Positions 1 to 8,772 of a DNA stretch of 64,000 bases are shown piece after piece. Each line of letters starts with the position of its first letter. The first letter of the stretch is position 1. The notes below the pieces were generated by a model. The model did not search any database, had not been told where the DNA came from, and saw only the letters and a program-made list of their open reading frames with translations. Position numbers and translations under genes: made by a program. Origin of the DNA: Gammaproteobacteria bacterium. Its GTDB lineage: Bacteria > Pseudomonadota > Gammaproteobacteria > Pseudomonadales > Pseudohongiellaceae. The stretch lies in the NCBI GenBank assembly GCA_002730035.1, contig PBYU01000015.1, forward strand, positions 56,159-120,158, read 5' to 3'.

Positions 1-537
1 AATGGATTTGGCGACTTAATTTCACAAGTCGATAATAGCCCTTTCGTCACACACCTGCCTTTCCTGTTCGATGCAGCCAGCAACAATCTGCGGGGACATA
101 TTGCTAAGGCGAATCCACAATGGCAGCAACTGGACGGTCAACAGGTACTCGTAGTGCTATGGGGTCCTCACGGGTATGAGAGTCCAGGTTGGTATAGCGA
201 GCCAGGCGTTCCTACCTGGGATTATCAGACAGTGCATGTGTATAGCACCGCTCGCTGTATACGCGATCCCGACCAGTTAGCTGACATCGTGAAACAGCTG
301 ACAAATCAATATGAGGCCAGCTTTGCCGATCCCTGGCAGGCTGAATTCGATAATTCACACTCACACAGTATCGTCGGAATCTCTATTGCTATCGAGGAAA
401 TTCAATGCAAGTTCAAGCTCAGCCAAAACCGCAGCGAGCAGGAACGACGCGACGTCATTCAGCAGCTGGATGAATGTGGTAATACTTCGCTGGCCGCAGC
501 CATGCTTGCCGAACTCACTGACAGGTCGATTAACTAG
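1..537 (+). CDS. FMN-binding negative transcriptional regulator, PaiB-like (5' end outside window)
   Basis: The frame is open from the first base, so only about 178 C-terminal residues are present. Visible family motifs are THLPF, the GHIAKANPQW segment, WGPHGYESPGWY and VPTWDYQTVHV, which match the PaiB / FMN_bind_2 family of small flavin-binding split-barrel proteins. PaiB was described in Bacillus as a regulator of sporulation and protease genes; most proteobacterial members are uncharacterised, so the regulatory label is by family only. The frame ends at TAG 535-537, and the following bases (537-560) resemble one end of the 265-bp repeat found elsewhere in this window. The next gene, ptsP, lies on the opposite strand and converges with it. 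The family call is solid; the physiological role is unknown. Confidence 0.85.
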   Translation, partial: NGFGDLISQVDNSPFVTHLPFLFDAASNNLRGHIAKANPQWQQLDGQQVLVVLWGPHGYESPGWYSEPGVPTWDYQTVHVYSTARCIRDPDQLADIVKQLTNQYEASFADPWQAEFDNSHSHSIVGISIAIEEIQCKFKLSQNRSEQERRDVIQQLDECGNTSLAAAMLAELTDRSIN

Positions 538-560
538 GGAGCCTCTGAGAATGCTTATGA
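537..560. repeat. Probable relic of a 265-bp element terminus
   Basis: The segment beginning GGGAGCCTCTGA directly after the paiB-like stop matches the terminal inverted repeat of the elements at 50838-51102 and 56127-56391 over its first 12-13 bases and then drifts. No element body follows. It may be a solo terminus left after deletion, or chance. Low confidence. Confidence 0.3.
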
Positions 561-582
561 TAAATCAAGGATTCGCTCGAGC

Positions 583-2856
583 TCAGTTGGTTCTGGAAGA
601 TCGAAGCAGTCTGTCTACACCTGCGTTGTAGAGTGTCAGATCCACTGCACTGCGAATCATCTGTGCATCATCCATCTGCATCACCTGATCGAGCAGGTCT
701 TGCGCTGCTTCCAGGCTGACACTGCGAATTACCGATTTTACTTTCAACAAAGTGGCGGCATTCATTGACAGGATGTCAAATCCCATAGCCATCAACAAGA
801 CAGCCGCTCCCGGGTCCCCGGCCATCTCACCACAGATGCTTACCTGCTTGCCTTCTTCCTGTGCCTGCGACACCACCTGATACAGTGCGCTCAGCACTGC
901 CGGATGAAAAGCGCTATAGAGGTTGGCTACTCGCGGATTGTTCCGGTCCACGGCAAGCAGATACTGGGTCAAATCATTGCTCCCCACCGAAATAAAATCA
1001 ACCAGCTTGGCCAGCGCCCGAGTCTGATAAACTGCCGCCGGTAATTCGATCATGACGCCTATAGGCGGAAACTTGACCTCCAGCTTTTCCTGAATCAACT
1101 CATGATGCGCTTTCTTGATAAGTTGCATAGCTGAATTCACTTCGTTGATATTGCTTATCATGGGCAACATTATCTGCAAGTTTTCAAGACCAATACTTGC
1201 GCGCAACATGGCACGAATCTGTGCCATGAAAATTTCAGGGTGGTCCAGAGTGACTCGAATTCCACGCCAACCCAGGAAGGGATTCGCCTCTTCGATTGGA
1301 AAATAGGATAGAGATTTGTCCCCGCCGACGTCCAGTGTGCGCATAGTCACAACTTTTGGTGCGAACGCCTGCAGTTGCTCGCGATAAATTTCCAACTGCT
1401 CATGTTCACTGGGGAATCGTTCGCGAAGCAGAAACGGAACTTCTGTCCTGAACAATCCGATGCCTTCGGCTCCCTGGTCGAGAGAATGCAGTACATCAGA
1501 CATCAATCCTGTGTTAACCCATAAATGAACACGATGATTGTCTGCCGTTTCACAGGGCAAATCTTTCAAATCTTCCAAGCCCGCAATCAACAGGTCCTGC
1601 TCTTTGATCGTATTCAGATAACGCTTGCGAACCTGATCGGACGGATTGCTAATCACCTCGCCTTTGTATCCGTCGACGATGATCTCTTTGTTGCCCAATT
1701 GATTGTAGGGAAAAACAACTGCCCCCATTACGGTTGGTATGCCCATGGTTCTGGCCAAAATTGCAACATGGGAGTTTCCAGAGCCTTTGACCGAGACAAG
1801 TCCTTTCAATTTTTCTTTAGGCACTTCTACTAACATCGCAGGGGTAAGTTCTTCACTGACCAGAATCGTGTCGTTGTTATATTCGGTTACAACAGGCTCT
1901 TTCTCCTGCAAATAGAACAATACCCGGCTGCATAAATCTTTGATGTCAGCTGCCCGCTCACTCAGATATTCGTCATTCATCATCTCGAAATTTCGAACAT
2001 GTTCGCTGGCGACGAAAGCCAGTGCACCCTGCGCCCAACTGCCCGCCTTAATTCTCTGTACGACTTCGTTCCCGAGGGCATCGTCATCCAGCATCCGCAG
2101 ATAAATATCGAAAAGCTGGCGCTCTTCTTCAGCCACATGGCCTGCCAGTTTGCCATGTAGTTCTCGCATATCTTTTCGAACGGAGTTAAGGGCATTGTTA
2201 AAAAAGTCAATTTCCTTATCGATGTTCTTGGCTGGTCGGTTTGGAATTTGACTCAGGTCCGCCGCAGGAAACACGACCACGGTATGACCGATCGCGACAC
2301 CGGAAGAACCCGATACGCCATGAAACACAGTGTCTGAGGTTTTGTGTCCAGATGGGCTGATACCCTCGATTGCGCCGGTGGCTTCGGCATGGGCAATGAC
2401 TCCGGCCAGCTGAGCAGACAGTGTGATTAAAAATGCTTCTTCGCTTTCATCGAAGCGGCGCCGCTCTTCGTGTTGTACGACCAATACGCCAAGGGTCGAC
2501 CGATGGTGGATGATAGGAACTCCGAGAAAAGCATGGAAGTTTTCTTCGCCGGTTTCCTTTAGGTAGTGGTAACTGGGATGCAGGGACGCATCCTGAAGAT
2601 TTATCGGCTCGGCATGCTTGGCTACTAATCCAATGAGCCCCTCCCCCAGATCCAGACTAACGTGTCCAACCGCTTCCCTGTTAAGTCCTTCGGAAGCCAT
2701 TAGTACGTGGCTATTAAGGTCTGAATCCAGCAAATAGACGGAACACACTTGAGTATCCAGAGCATCGCGTACACGATGCACAATGATATCCAGCGCCGAC
2801 TGCAAATCTTTAGCAGCATTAACTTTCTGAACTATGCTGCGCAGTTGTTCCAACAT
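583..2856 (-). CDS. ptsP: Phosphoenolpyruvate--protein phosphotransferase PtsP (EI-Ntr)
   Basis: This is the first enzyme of the nitrogen-type phosphotransferase system. It autophosphorylates with PEP and passes phosphate to NPr (PtsO) and then PtsN in the cytoplasm, linking nitrogen and carbon state to potassium transport and envelope regulation. Domains in order: N-terminal GAF (about 1-160), PEP-utiliser N-terminal domain (about 178-300), swivelling phosphohistidine domain with GNSHVAILAR (His about 363), and a C-terminal TIM barrel with the GEMAGDP segment near the end. The 757 residues fit the family (about 750). The gene lies downstream of rppH on the same strand, the usual gammaproteobacterial order, but the 213-bp gap holds a 20-bp tandem repeat. 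No lesions are visible. The call is firm. Confidence 0.97.
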   Translation of the reverse strand: MLEQLRSIVQKVNAAKDLQSALDIIVHRVRDALDTQVCSVYLLDSDLNSHVLMASEGLNREAVGHVSLDLGEGLIGLVAKHAEPINLQDASLHPSYHYLKETGEENFHAFLGVPIIHHRSTLGVLVVQHEERRRFDESEEAFLITLSAQLAGVIAHAEATGAIEGISPSGHKTSDTVFHGVSGSSGVAIGHTVVVFPAADLSQIPNRPAKNIDKEIDFFNNALNSVRKDMRELHGKLAGHVAEEERQLFDIYLRMLDDDALGNEVVQRIKAGSWAQGALAFVASEHVRNFEMMNDEYLSERAADIKDLCSRVLFYLQEKEPVVTEYNNDTILVSEELTPAMLVEVPKEKLKGLVSVKGSGNSHVAILARTMGIPTVMGAVVFPYNQLGNKEIIVDGYKGEVISNPSDQVRKRYLNTIKEQDLLIAGLEDLKDLPCETADNHRVHLWVNTGLMSDVLHSLDQGAEGIGLFRTEVPFLLRERFPSEHEQLEIYREQLQAFAPKVVTMRTLDVGGDKSLSYFPIEEANPFLGWRGIRVTLDHPEIFMAQIRAMLRASIGLENLQIMLPMISNINEVNSAMQLIKKAHHELIQEKLEVKFPPIGVMIELPAAVYQTRALAKLVDFISVGSNDLTQYLLAVDRNNPRVANLYSAFHPAVLSALYQVVSQAQEEGKQVSICGEMAGDPGAAVLLMAMGFDILSMNAATLLKVKSVIRSVSLEAAQDLLDQVMQMDDAQMIRSAVDLTLYNAGVDRLLRSSRTN

Positions 2857-2901
2857 GTCAATTTCCGGTCATGTATCAAGTCAAGCTTGCGGGCCATAAC
2901 C

Positions 2902-3000
2902 CGTGGGGGCCCTTCTCAAATACGTGGGGCCCTTCTCAAATACGTGGGGCCCTTCTTAAATACATGGGGCTCTTCTCAAATTGAAGAGGCTTCTTCTCAG
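2902..3000. repeat. Tandem repeat, 20-bp unit, about five copies, between rppH and ptsP
   Basis: The unit TACGTGGGGCCCTTCTCAAA (written on + strand) is repeated in perfect 20-bp register. The copies become more diverged toward 3000, the last being recognisable mainly by its TTCTTCTCA end. Each unit holds the palindrome GGGCCC. There are no spacers, so it is not CRISPR. It lies in the rppH-to-ptsP intergenic region and would be transcribed in the leader of ptsP if the two genes are co-transcribed; on that strand each unit contains GAGAAGGG, a purine-rich stretch. Confidence 0.9.
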
Positions 3001-3069
3001 TAAGGCTTGAGGACCAGGGCTCTCTGTTTGATCCGTGATTATCCTGATCCTAATCCCAGGATTTTGTCT

Positions 3070-3558
3070 TTATTGTTGTTTCACGTAGTTATTCAGAGGA
3101 GTAACCAATTCATTGAGAGCCTTGCGGTAAACATCACGCTTGAACTCGATGACCTGGTTAATCGGGTACCAGTAACTTACCCAACGCCAGTCATCAAACT
3201 CGGGCTGACCAGATTTCTCCAGTTCAACTTTGCTGTCTTCACTCTCCAGGCTCAACAAGAACCATTTCTGTTTTTGTCCGATGCAGAGCGGATCTTTATG
3301 GTAACGAATAAAATTTTCTGGAAGACGATAATGCAACCAGTCATTTGTCTGGTGCAGAATCTTGACGTCATCAGCCGCCAATCCTACTTCTTCATCCAAC
3401 TCTCGATAGAGAGCCTGTTCCAATGTTTCGCTGTGCTTTATTCCTCCCTGGGGAAACTGCCAGGTACGCTGGCCTATGCGCTTGGCCCAAAGCAATTGAC
3501 CCTGCTGATTGCAGATTACAATCCCCACATTCGGGCGGAAGCCCTCCGAGTCAACCAT
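3070..3558 (-). CDS. rppH: RNA pyrophosphohydrolase RppH (NudH)
   Basis: A Nudix hydrolase that removes pyrophosphate from the 5' triphosphate of mRNAs and so starts 5'-dependent decay by RNase E. The Nudix box is complete: GGIKHSE, then seven residues, then RELDEEVGL. The RPNVGIVI start, the WQFPQGGI segment, [11 protein letters not shown] and the [12 protein letters not shown] motif are typical of RppH rather than other Nudix enzymes. I start at 3558 ([10 protein letters not shown]), which aligns with the known family start; an in-frame Met two codons upstream is also possible. Length 162 residues, close to the E. coli enzyme core without its basic tail. It is divergent from the HAD gene and upstream of ptsP. 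Confidence 0.95.
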   Translation of the reverse strand: MVDSEGFRPNVGIVICNQQGQLLWAKRIGQRTWQFPQGGIKHSETLEQALYRELDEEVGLAADDVKILHQTNDWLHYRLPENFIRYHKDPLCIGQKQKWFLLSLESEDSKVELEKSGQPEFDDWRWVSYWYPINQVIEFKRDVYRKALNELVTPLNNYVKQQ

Positions 3559-3773
3559 ACTCATCAGTCCTTGGACAAATATAAACTCCTATTGTTTCAC
3601 AAGGGAACTTCGTTGATCAATGCCGGAACGTCGGGGCTCTCTCACTTTCTTCTGACTATTCAATAAGTTAGTACAAAACTATGGGCGCAATATTAATCCC
3701 TGCTTGGGTAATATCGCTGCGGCGCGGGACCCACAATGGGTATAATGCGTCTTTTTTAGCTGCCCCAAGACCC

Positions 3774-4439
3774 ATGGCTAGACGATTAGCACTATTCGAT
3801 CTGGATAACACTCTGCTCGCTGGAGACAGCGATCATGCTTGGGGGGAGTTTCTGATTCACAAGCAATTGGTTGACGAAACAGCCCATCGAGCCCGCAATG
3901 ACGAATTTTACAAGAACTACCTGAACGGAGAACTGGATATTCATGCTTATGTGAAATTCACACTGTCTCCAATACTCGATTTTAACTCCCAGCAACGCCA
4001 TGCCTTACAAACCGAATTCATGGAGAACGCCGTTCTACCCATGATCCTGAGACAGGGTTTGGACTTGGTAAAACATCATAAAGACGCTGGTGATTACTGC
4101 GTCATGATTACCGCGACCAATGCGTTTATAACGGCTCCCATCGCGGAACGATTTGAGGTCGATCAGCTTCTGGCAACCGATCTCGAATTGGACGGAGATG
4201 GATTTTCCGGAAACATTGCAGGTATACCCTGTTTCCGTGACGGCAAAGTTGCAAAACTGGAACGATGGCTTGGAACAAACAGCGAATTACAACTGTCACA
4301 CAGTATTTTTTATAGTGACTCGATTAATGATTTAAGTCTGTTGGAAAGAGTAACCGAAGCGGTAGCCGTCGACCCCGATGCACAACTCCTATCAGAGGCT
4401 CGGGAAAGAGGCTGGCGGACCTTAAGTTTACGCGGATAG
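3774..4439 (+). CDS. HAD-IB family phosphatase (SerB-like)
   Basis: A cytoplasmic haloacid-dehalogenase-superfamily hydrolase of subfamily IB, likely a phosphomonoesterase. Motif I is FDLDNTLL with the nucleophile and acid Asp. Motif II is in MITATNAF, motif III the Lys of DGKVAKL, and motif IV the acidic YSDSINDLSLL. The start at 3774 (MARRLALFDLDNT) is preferred because the longer frame from 3681 adds 31 residues unlike the family and runs through a TATAAT sequence at 3741-3746 that looks like a promoter -10 box. Length 221 residues is normal. This gene beside rppH-ptsP is a common gammaproteobacterial arrangement. The substrate cannot be told from sequence; histidinol phosphate and phosphoserine are known for relatives. 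Confidence 0.9.
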   Translation: MARRLALFDLDNTLLAGDSDHAWGEFLIHKQLVDETAHRARNDEFYKNYLNGELDIHAYVKFTLSPILDFNSQQRHALQTEFMENAVLPMILRQGLDLVKHHKDAGDYCVMITATNAFITAPIAERFEVDQLLATDLELDGDGFSGNIAGIPCFRDGKVAKLERWLGTNSELQLSHSIFYSDSINDLSLLERVTEAVAVDPDAQLLSEARERGWRTLSLRG

Positions 4440-4468
4440 AACTGACAGACTAAACAAAAAGGTCCTTT

Positions 4469-5728
4469 ATGACTCCAGGTTTTCGATTAGTTCTCGCTGT
4501 ACCCTTGCTCGCAGTCACCGTATTCAGTGCCTGTGGCAGTGAGAATGAGCCTCTGGATCAGCCATCTCCTCCTGCCATTGCTGTCAACAACCCTCGCATA
4601 GCAAGCGTTGATCTGATATTGATTGAACCAATCCACGATGTGCTGCGAGCCTACCTGCAACAGATAGAAACGGATTACGATGCCGTTGCAGATAATCTTG
4701 ACTCGTTGCGATCCGAGATATTAGCTTTCCTGGAAGAGCCTTCAACGACGAGCATGAACAACGTACGCAGTGCCTGGCTCTTGTCACATAGTGCTTATGA
4801 GTTGACCACGTTACATCGCTACTTCGCCGTCCTGATTTTGAACGAAGCGGAAATCCTTAGCCTGTTTTCTCTACAGTATCGAATGAATCACTGGCCAATT
4901 CTGCCGGGATACATCGATTATGTTGCAGGATTTATCGATACCGGCATCGTGCAAGACATCACAGTTGCATTGAATATCCCGACTTTACAGGAGCAACATG
5001 GCATATTTGGCCTGTCAGAAGTGTCGCTGGGATTCCACGTCATTGAATTTCTGCTATGGGGAGAAAATCCGGACCAAATTACACCGCGGTCGGCTGCTGA
5101 TTATCGGCCAGTTACTCGTTTAACCCCGGCACAGGCTGAGTCAGGCCTTGAACTCGATCTACTCAGCAATAATCGTCGCCGGCAACTCTTACTACTGAAT
5201 ACCCAATCACTGATTGACGATTTTTATACCAGCCAAGCGCTCTGGCTCGCCGGCAGAGACAGATTTGTCAACACATTGAGTGGTTACGGTAGTGGCGAGT
5301 TGCTTGTGCTTCTAATTGAGGCCATGACAGGTATGCTAACCGAAGAGATGCTGGTTCGATCTTTGTACCCCCTACTGAATGGAGAATACATCGATAGTAT
5401 TCAATCGCCCTTCAGTCACTCAACACAAAATGCAGTCTCTGCCCAGCTAACCAGTATTGAGCAATTGCTGCTCGATACAGACTCGACCCAGGGCTTGAGC
5501 CTGGATTCAATCTTGATCAGTCTTTCTTCTGACTTTGAAGAGCTTTTCTATCAAAATTTTGACGCCAGCAAGGAATGCCTGGTGCTGCTCTACAGCACCC
5601 TGGGCAACCCGGAAGACACCAGAGACAGCTTGCAAGCAGAGTTCGAAATTGTCGAATGCATCAACCTGCTCACTAACATGATCGATTATCTGGAACAGAT
5701 TAAAATAGGTCTGTATGACCCAGTCTAA
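4469..5728 (+). CDS. Imelysin-family lipoprotein
   Basis: A secreted lipoprotein: N-terminal hydrophobic signal ending in a lipobox at FSAC (Cys about 21). The imelysin signatures are visible, including GYIDYV and the GFHVIEFLLWG segment, which carries the GxHxxE motif and is followed by helical repeats. Imelysins and related EfeO/IrpA proteins bind metal, usually iron, at the envelope. No EfeU or EfeB gene is adjacent, so a role in iron uptake is a family-level inference. Length 419 residues is normal. It lies 29 bp after the HAD gene and may be co-transcribed. It converges with the GcvR-like gene, leaving 7 bp between stops. Confidence 0.88.
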   Translation: MTPGFRLVLAVPLLAVTVFSACGSENEPLDQPSPPAIAVNNPRIASVDLILIEPIHDVLRAYLQQIETDYDAVADNLDSLRSEILAFLEEPSTTSMNNVRSAWLLSHSAYELTTLHRYFAVLILNEAEILSLFSLQYRMNHWPILPGYIDYVAGFIDTGIVQDITVALNIPTLQEQHGIFGLSEVSLGFHVIEFLLWGENPDQITPRSAADYRPVTRLTPAQAESGLELDLLSNNRRRQLLLLNTQSLIDDFYTSQALWLAGRDRFVNTLSGYGSGELLVLLIEAMTGMLTEEMLVRSLYPLLNGEYIDSIQSPFSHSTQNAVSAQLTSIEQLLLDTDSTQGLSLDSILISLSSDFEELFYQNFDASKECLVLLYSTLGNPEDTRDSLQAEFEIVECINLLTNMIDYLEQIKIGLYDPV

Positions 5729-5735
5729 GAACCCT

Positions 5736-6242
5736 CTACTGAAGCTCGACGATCAGATCATCCGCCAGCCCTTCCAGTTCGCTCTGCAGATCTTCCAGGT
5801 CCAATCCCTCGGGTACTTTCAATAACGCTGACGCTTTAAACAGGGCGTCACCGGACATGGGGGCCGGGGCGCACTCTGATGTCAGCTTTTCTACATTGAC
5901 CGAGAGTTTCGCCAGTGCATGGGAAATCTCCTGCACGATACCAGCCCGATCATTTCCGATCAGGTTCAATTCAACAGTTTGTTCCGTGTTGTGAGTCTCA
6001 TCAATATCAACCCTCTCGATAACCAGCGTGAGATGATCTGACAATCCTTCGAGAGCGTCTATCAGTCTGTCGGCGTCCTGGTCGTTAACACTGACACGCA
6101 GAACTCCTGCAAACTTACCAGCCAGCTGGGACATGTTGCTCTCCAGCCAGTTGCCCGCGTTACTGGCGATGGTCTGCGCAAGGGATTCGACGAGTCCCGG
6201 TTTATCATCGCCGATTGCTGTCAGTACAAGATAAGTAGTCAT
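5736..6242 (-). CDS. Double-ACT-domain protein, glycine cleavage system regulator GcvR-like
   Basis: Two ACT domains in tandem (about 1-80 and 88-168): the first begins LVLTAIGDDKPGLVE, the second NLIGNDRAGIVQEI. This is the GcvR layout. In E. coli GcvR binds glycine and antagonises the activator GcvA to control gcvTHP. The window carries gcvT-gcvH-gcvP about 21 kb away, but no gcvA is visible, so the regulatory target is inferred. Length 168 residues is close to family size. Other double-ACT proteins exist and some are only called ACT-domain proteins, so the name is given as a resemblance. It starts upstream of polB on the same strand and runs away from it. Confidence 0.8.
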   Translation of the reverse strand: MTTYLVLTAIGDDKPGLVESLAQTIASNAGNWLESNMSQLAGKFAGVLRVSVNDQDADRLIDALEGLSDHLTLVIERVDIDETHNTEQTVELNLIGNDRAGIVQEISHALAKLSVNVEKLTSECAPAPMSGDALFKASALLKVPEGLDLEDLQSELEGLADDLIVELQ

Positions 6243-6270
6243 CGGTTACCTCAAATTAGTCAAAGGGATC

Positions 6271-8652
6271 CTAAAAGAGCCCCATCTGTTTGTTCAAAAT
6301 TTCTGAAGTGGAAGATGATTTAAAGACTAGTATGGAATCGGCTATCGGTGCCAATTGTTTATCGATATAGAAGTCATAGTCGATAGGCGATTGACGGTAT
6401 TGCCTCGGCTCGGGACCACTGACTGTCATGTAATATTCAATCCAGCCACCAGATTCATACTGGCGTGGTAAACCACGCTCGGTTCTAATCGCGTCAGCCT
6501 TACGCGCCGCCTGTACATGAGGAGGAACATTCTTAACATAGTCCTTCAATTTCCGCCGCAGGCGTTTGCGCAGTACCAGCTCTGGCTCGTACTTTCCATC
6601 CTGCAGATCCGCCACTACCTGTTTGACATAGTCTTCGTAAGGCAGGTCAAGAAAAATATTCCTATATAGCACTTGCTGAAATTCTCTCGCGAGAGGAGAC
6701 CAGTCACTGCGTACTGTTTCCAACCCCTTGAAAAGAATCTTGTCCTGACCCACCAGACCCGCGTAGCGCTTCTTGCTGCCAGCGTCAGAACCTCGAACTG
6801 TTGGCATTAGAAACTTCCTGAAATGGGTTTCAAATTCTATTTCCAGAAAACTTCTTACTCGATGTTCTTTCATAAGCCTTTCGCGCCACCATTCATTGAG
6901 CTTTACTGCTAGATCAGTTCCTATGACAGTGGCAGACGACAAGTCAATCGATCCCAACAATACAAACACAGAGTCCGTATCACCATAGATGACCTAGTAT
7001 CCCTGCGCCTCAATAAATTTTTTACTCTCAATAATGATTTCGTGCCCGCGCCTGGTAATTGAACTTACCAGTCGAGAGTCGAAAAACCGGCAACCCCGTG
7101 TGCCAAGCACTCCGTAGAAAGAATTCATAATAATCTTGATGGCCTGTGAGAGTACGGCATTGTTGCGGGCTTTAGCTTCGTCGCGGGCAGCCCACAGGCG
7201 CTCGATAAGGGAAGGAAGAATGAAGTGCTCCCGGGAAAAGCACCCCCCATCGTAGCCTTCAATGGCACCATCTTCTTCGAGACCCACGACCAGGGCCAGC
7301 GGATCGACATGAAAGCTTCGAATTATGCTCGGGTATAGACTCTTGAAATCCAACACGATTACGTTTTCATGAATCCCCGGAACCGACTGCATGACGTATC
7401 CGCCAGGACTCATATTGGTCGATTCTAGCTGCTCCAGTGCTGGTGCGACATATCCGTTCCTGTGGAGTTGGGGCAGGTAAAGGAAATCCATAGCGGCTAC
7501 CGAGCCACCATATCGATCCAGTTCCAACCCGGTTAGCAACGCACGTTCGATTGCAAATTCAATCAGCTTCTCACGGCAAAAAATATCCCATACCAGGCGA
7601 CAGTCTTCCAGGTTATAGCGTGCCAATGCCAGCTTATTGGATTCAAATAGTGCACTGATTTCCTGACCACGCTGATCAACATCATCGATCAGCTTGCCTC
7701 GCTTGAGCAATTGCCGTGTAACATACTCCAATGAGAAATTTTCAAACTGATAGCTTGCCGAACGCATCAGTTCGATCCCATCAAGCACAACCCGCCCGGG
7801 GAGCAATGCGTAGAAGCGATCAGTGCTCTCTCTCGCCTGCCGCCAGATGATAGTTTCCTGATTGCGGCCGAGTTGCAAGGGGACGGCGGCTCGATTGGCA
7901 AACTCCTGTAAACGACGCAGGTCAAAATTCACAACGTTCCACCCCATCAGGATATCCGGATCGAGCAGACGAATTCGGTCTACAAACGCAGTGAGCAATA
8001 GGCCTTCGTCCGCGAAGTAACGCTGTGAGAGACTGTCATTGTCGAAGCTGGTATTACAGTCTGCGTCCGCGCCAACCATGAGCACGGTCGACTCAGATTC
8101 AGAGTAGAGAGCTATTGAGTAAAGCGTGTCAGCTGCAAAATTCGTTTCAATATCGATTGAAACTGACTTGAGCCGAGGGTGATACTCTTCAGAAGTAAGC
8201 CGTGCATTGTGAATGTCGCGGAAAGAACCTGCTTCTTCTATCTCACCGGTAATACAAGCACCGCCTGTAATAAACCGTTCCATCAGATAACGATCGGCGG
8301 GCTTGATGTCGGACTCTACAAGCTGAACTTTCTGGCCACGCAGTTTATCTCGACTATCGAAGAGCTGACGCCGGCTTCGAAAATAGAGCGCAGACATGGA
8401 TTGCTGGCTGAAACTCTTCAACCCGGTTGGCGCAGTCCTCCAGTTGCGATTCCTTGCCAGCGTATTGCTGACCTGGGTCTGCTGTGCTGTCGGGTAGAAG
8501 CAAACCGCTTCCTGCCTTTCCAGGCGAACTCTCAGTGGACCATTATCTGAAGCAAACCAGAAGATGAGTTCGAGACCATCGCTTGACTCGATCTATTGCC
8601 GGGTGAGAATGAAACCGTTAAGAGAAGGATTTTCTGTGGAGTCTGTGGACAC
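6271..8652 (-). pseudogene. polB: DNA polymerase II, interrupted by two in-frame TAG codons
   Basis: A family-B, damage-inducible DNA polymerase. Read in one frame from a possible GTG start at 8652 the product would be about 793 residues, near the E. coli 783. The N-terminus GFILTRQ is followed by TAG (8593-8595) exactly where E. coli has Trp (TGG to TAG is one change). The frame then stays open through the exonuclease motif SIDIET, the polymerase motif DFKSLYPSI and KIIMNSFYG. A second TAG (6994-6996) follows EAQGY, immediately before VIYGDTDS, the motif with the catalytic Asp pair. The rest, with GSKKRYAG and the C-terminal QMGLF, is intact. No frameshift is needed to join the parts. A translated fragment from 8421 would lack catalytic Asp residues. 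Nonsense inactivation is the simplest reading; suppression or sequencing error are alternatives. Confidence 0.92.
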
Positions 8653-8659
8653 AGACCCA

Positions 8660-8760
8660 AAATACTAGGGGATTATGCTAATTTCTATGAGCTCTTTCCT
8701 ATCAACCCCTGGTCGAGGTCCAGGCTGCATATTGCGAATGAGCAAAATCCCCTTGTACTA
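8660..8760. repeat. Imperfect inverted repeat about 100 bp, upstream of polB
   Basis: The arms 8660-8679 (containing CTAGGGGATTATGCT) and 8741-8760 (its near reverse complement, AGCAAAATCCCCTTGTA) match in 16 of 20 positions and are separated by about 61 bp. The interior includes AACCCCTGGTCGAGGT, which resembles part of the terminal repeat of the element at 54221-54568. It lies in the space between the sulfite oxidase-like gene and polB. It could be a small palindromic element or a weak two-way transcription stop. Confidence 0.45.
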
Positions 8761-8772
8761 GTGTCGCGGCAA

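Noticed and set aside
2902-3000. Possible CRISPR array
   Set aside because: Units are directly tandem with no spacers and no cas genes nearby.
3007-3666. 219-codon open frame opposite rppH
   Set aside because: It is antisense to a strong Nudix gene and has no recognisable protein pattern.
6994-8595. Pyrrolysine or other amber recoding in polB
   Set aside because: Nothing in the window supports it, most genes use TAG freely as a stop, and the frameshifts in other broken genes favour decay. Kept only as a check in the polB finding.
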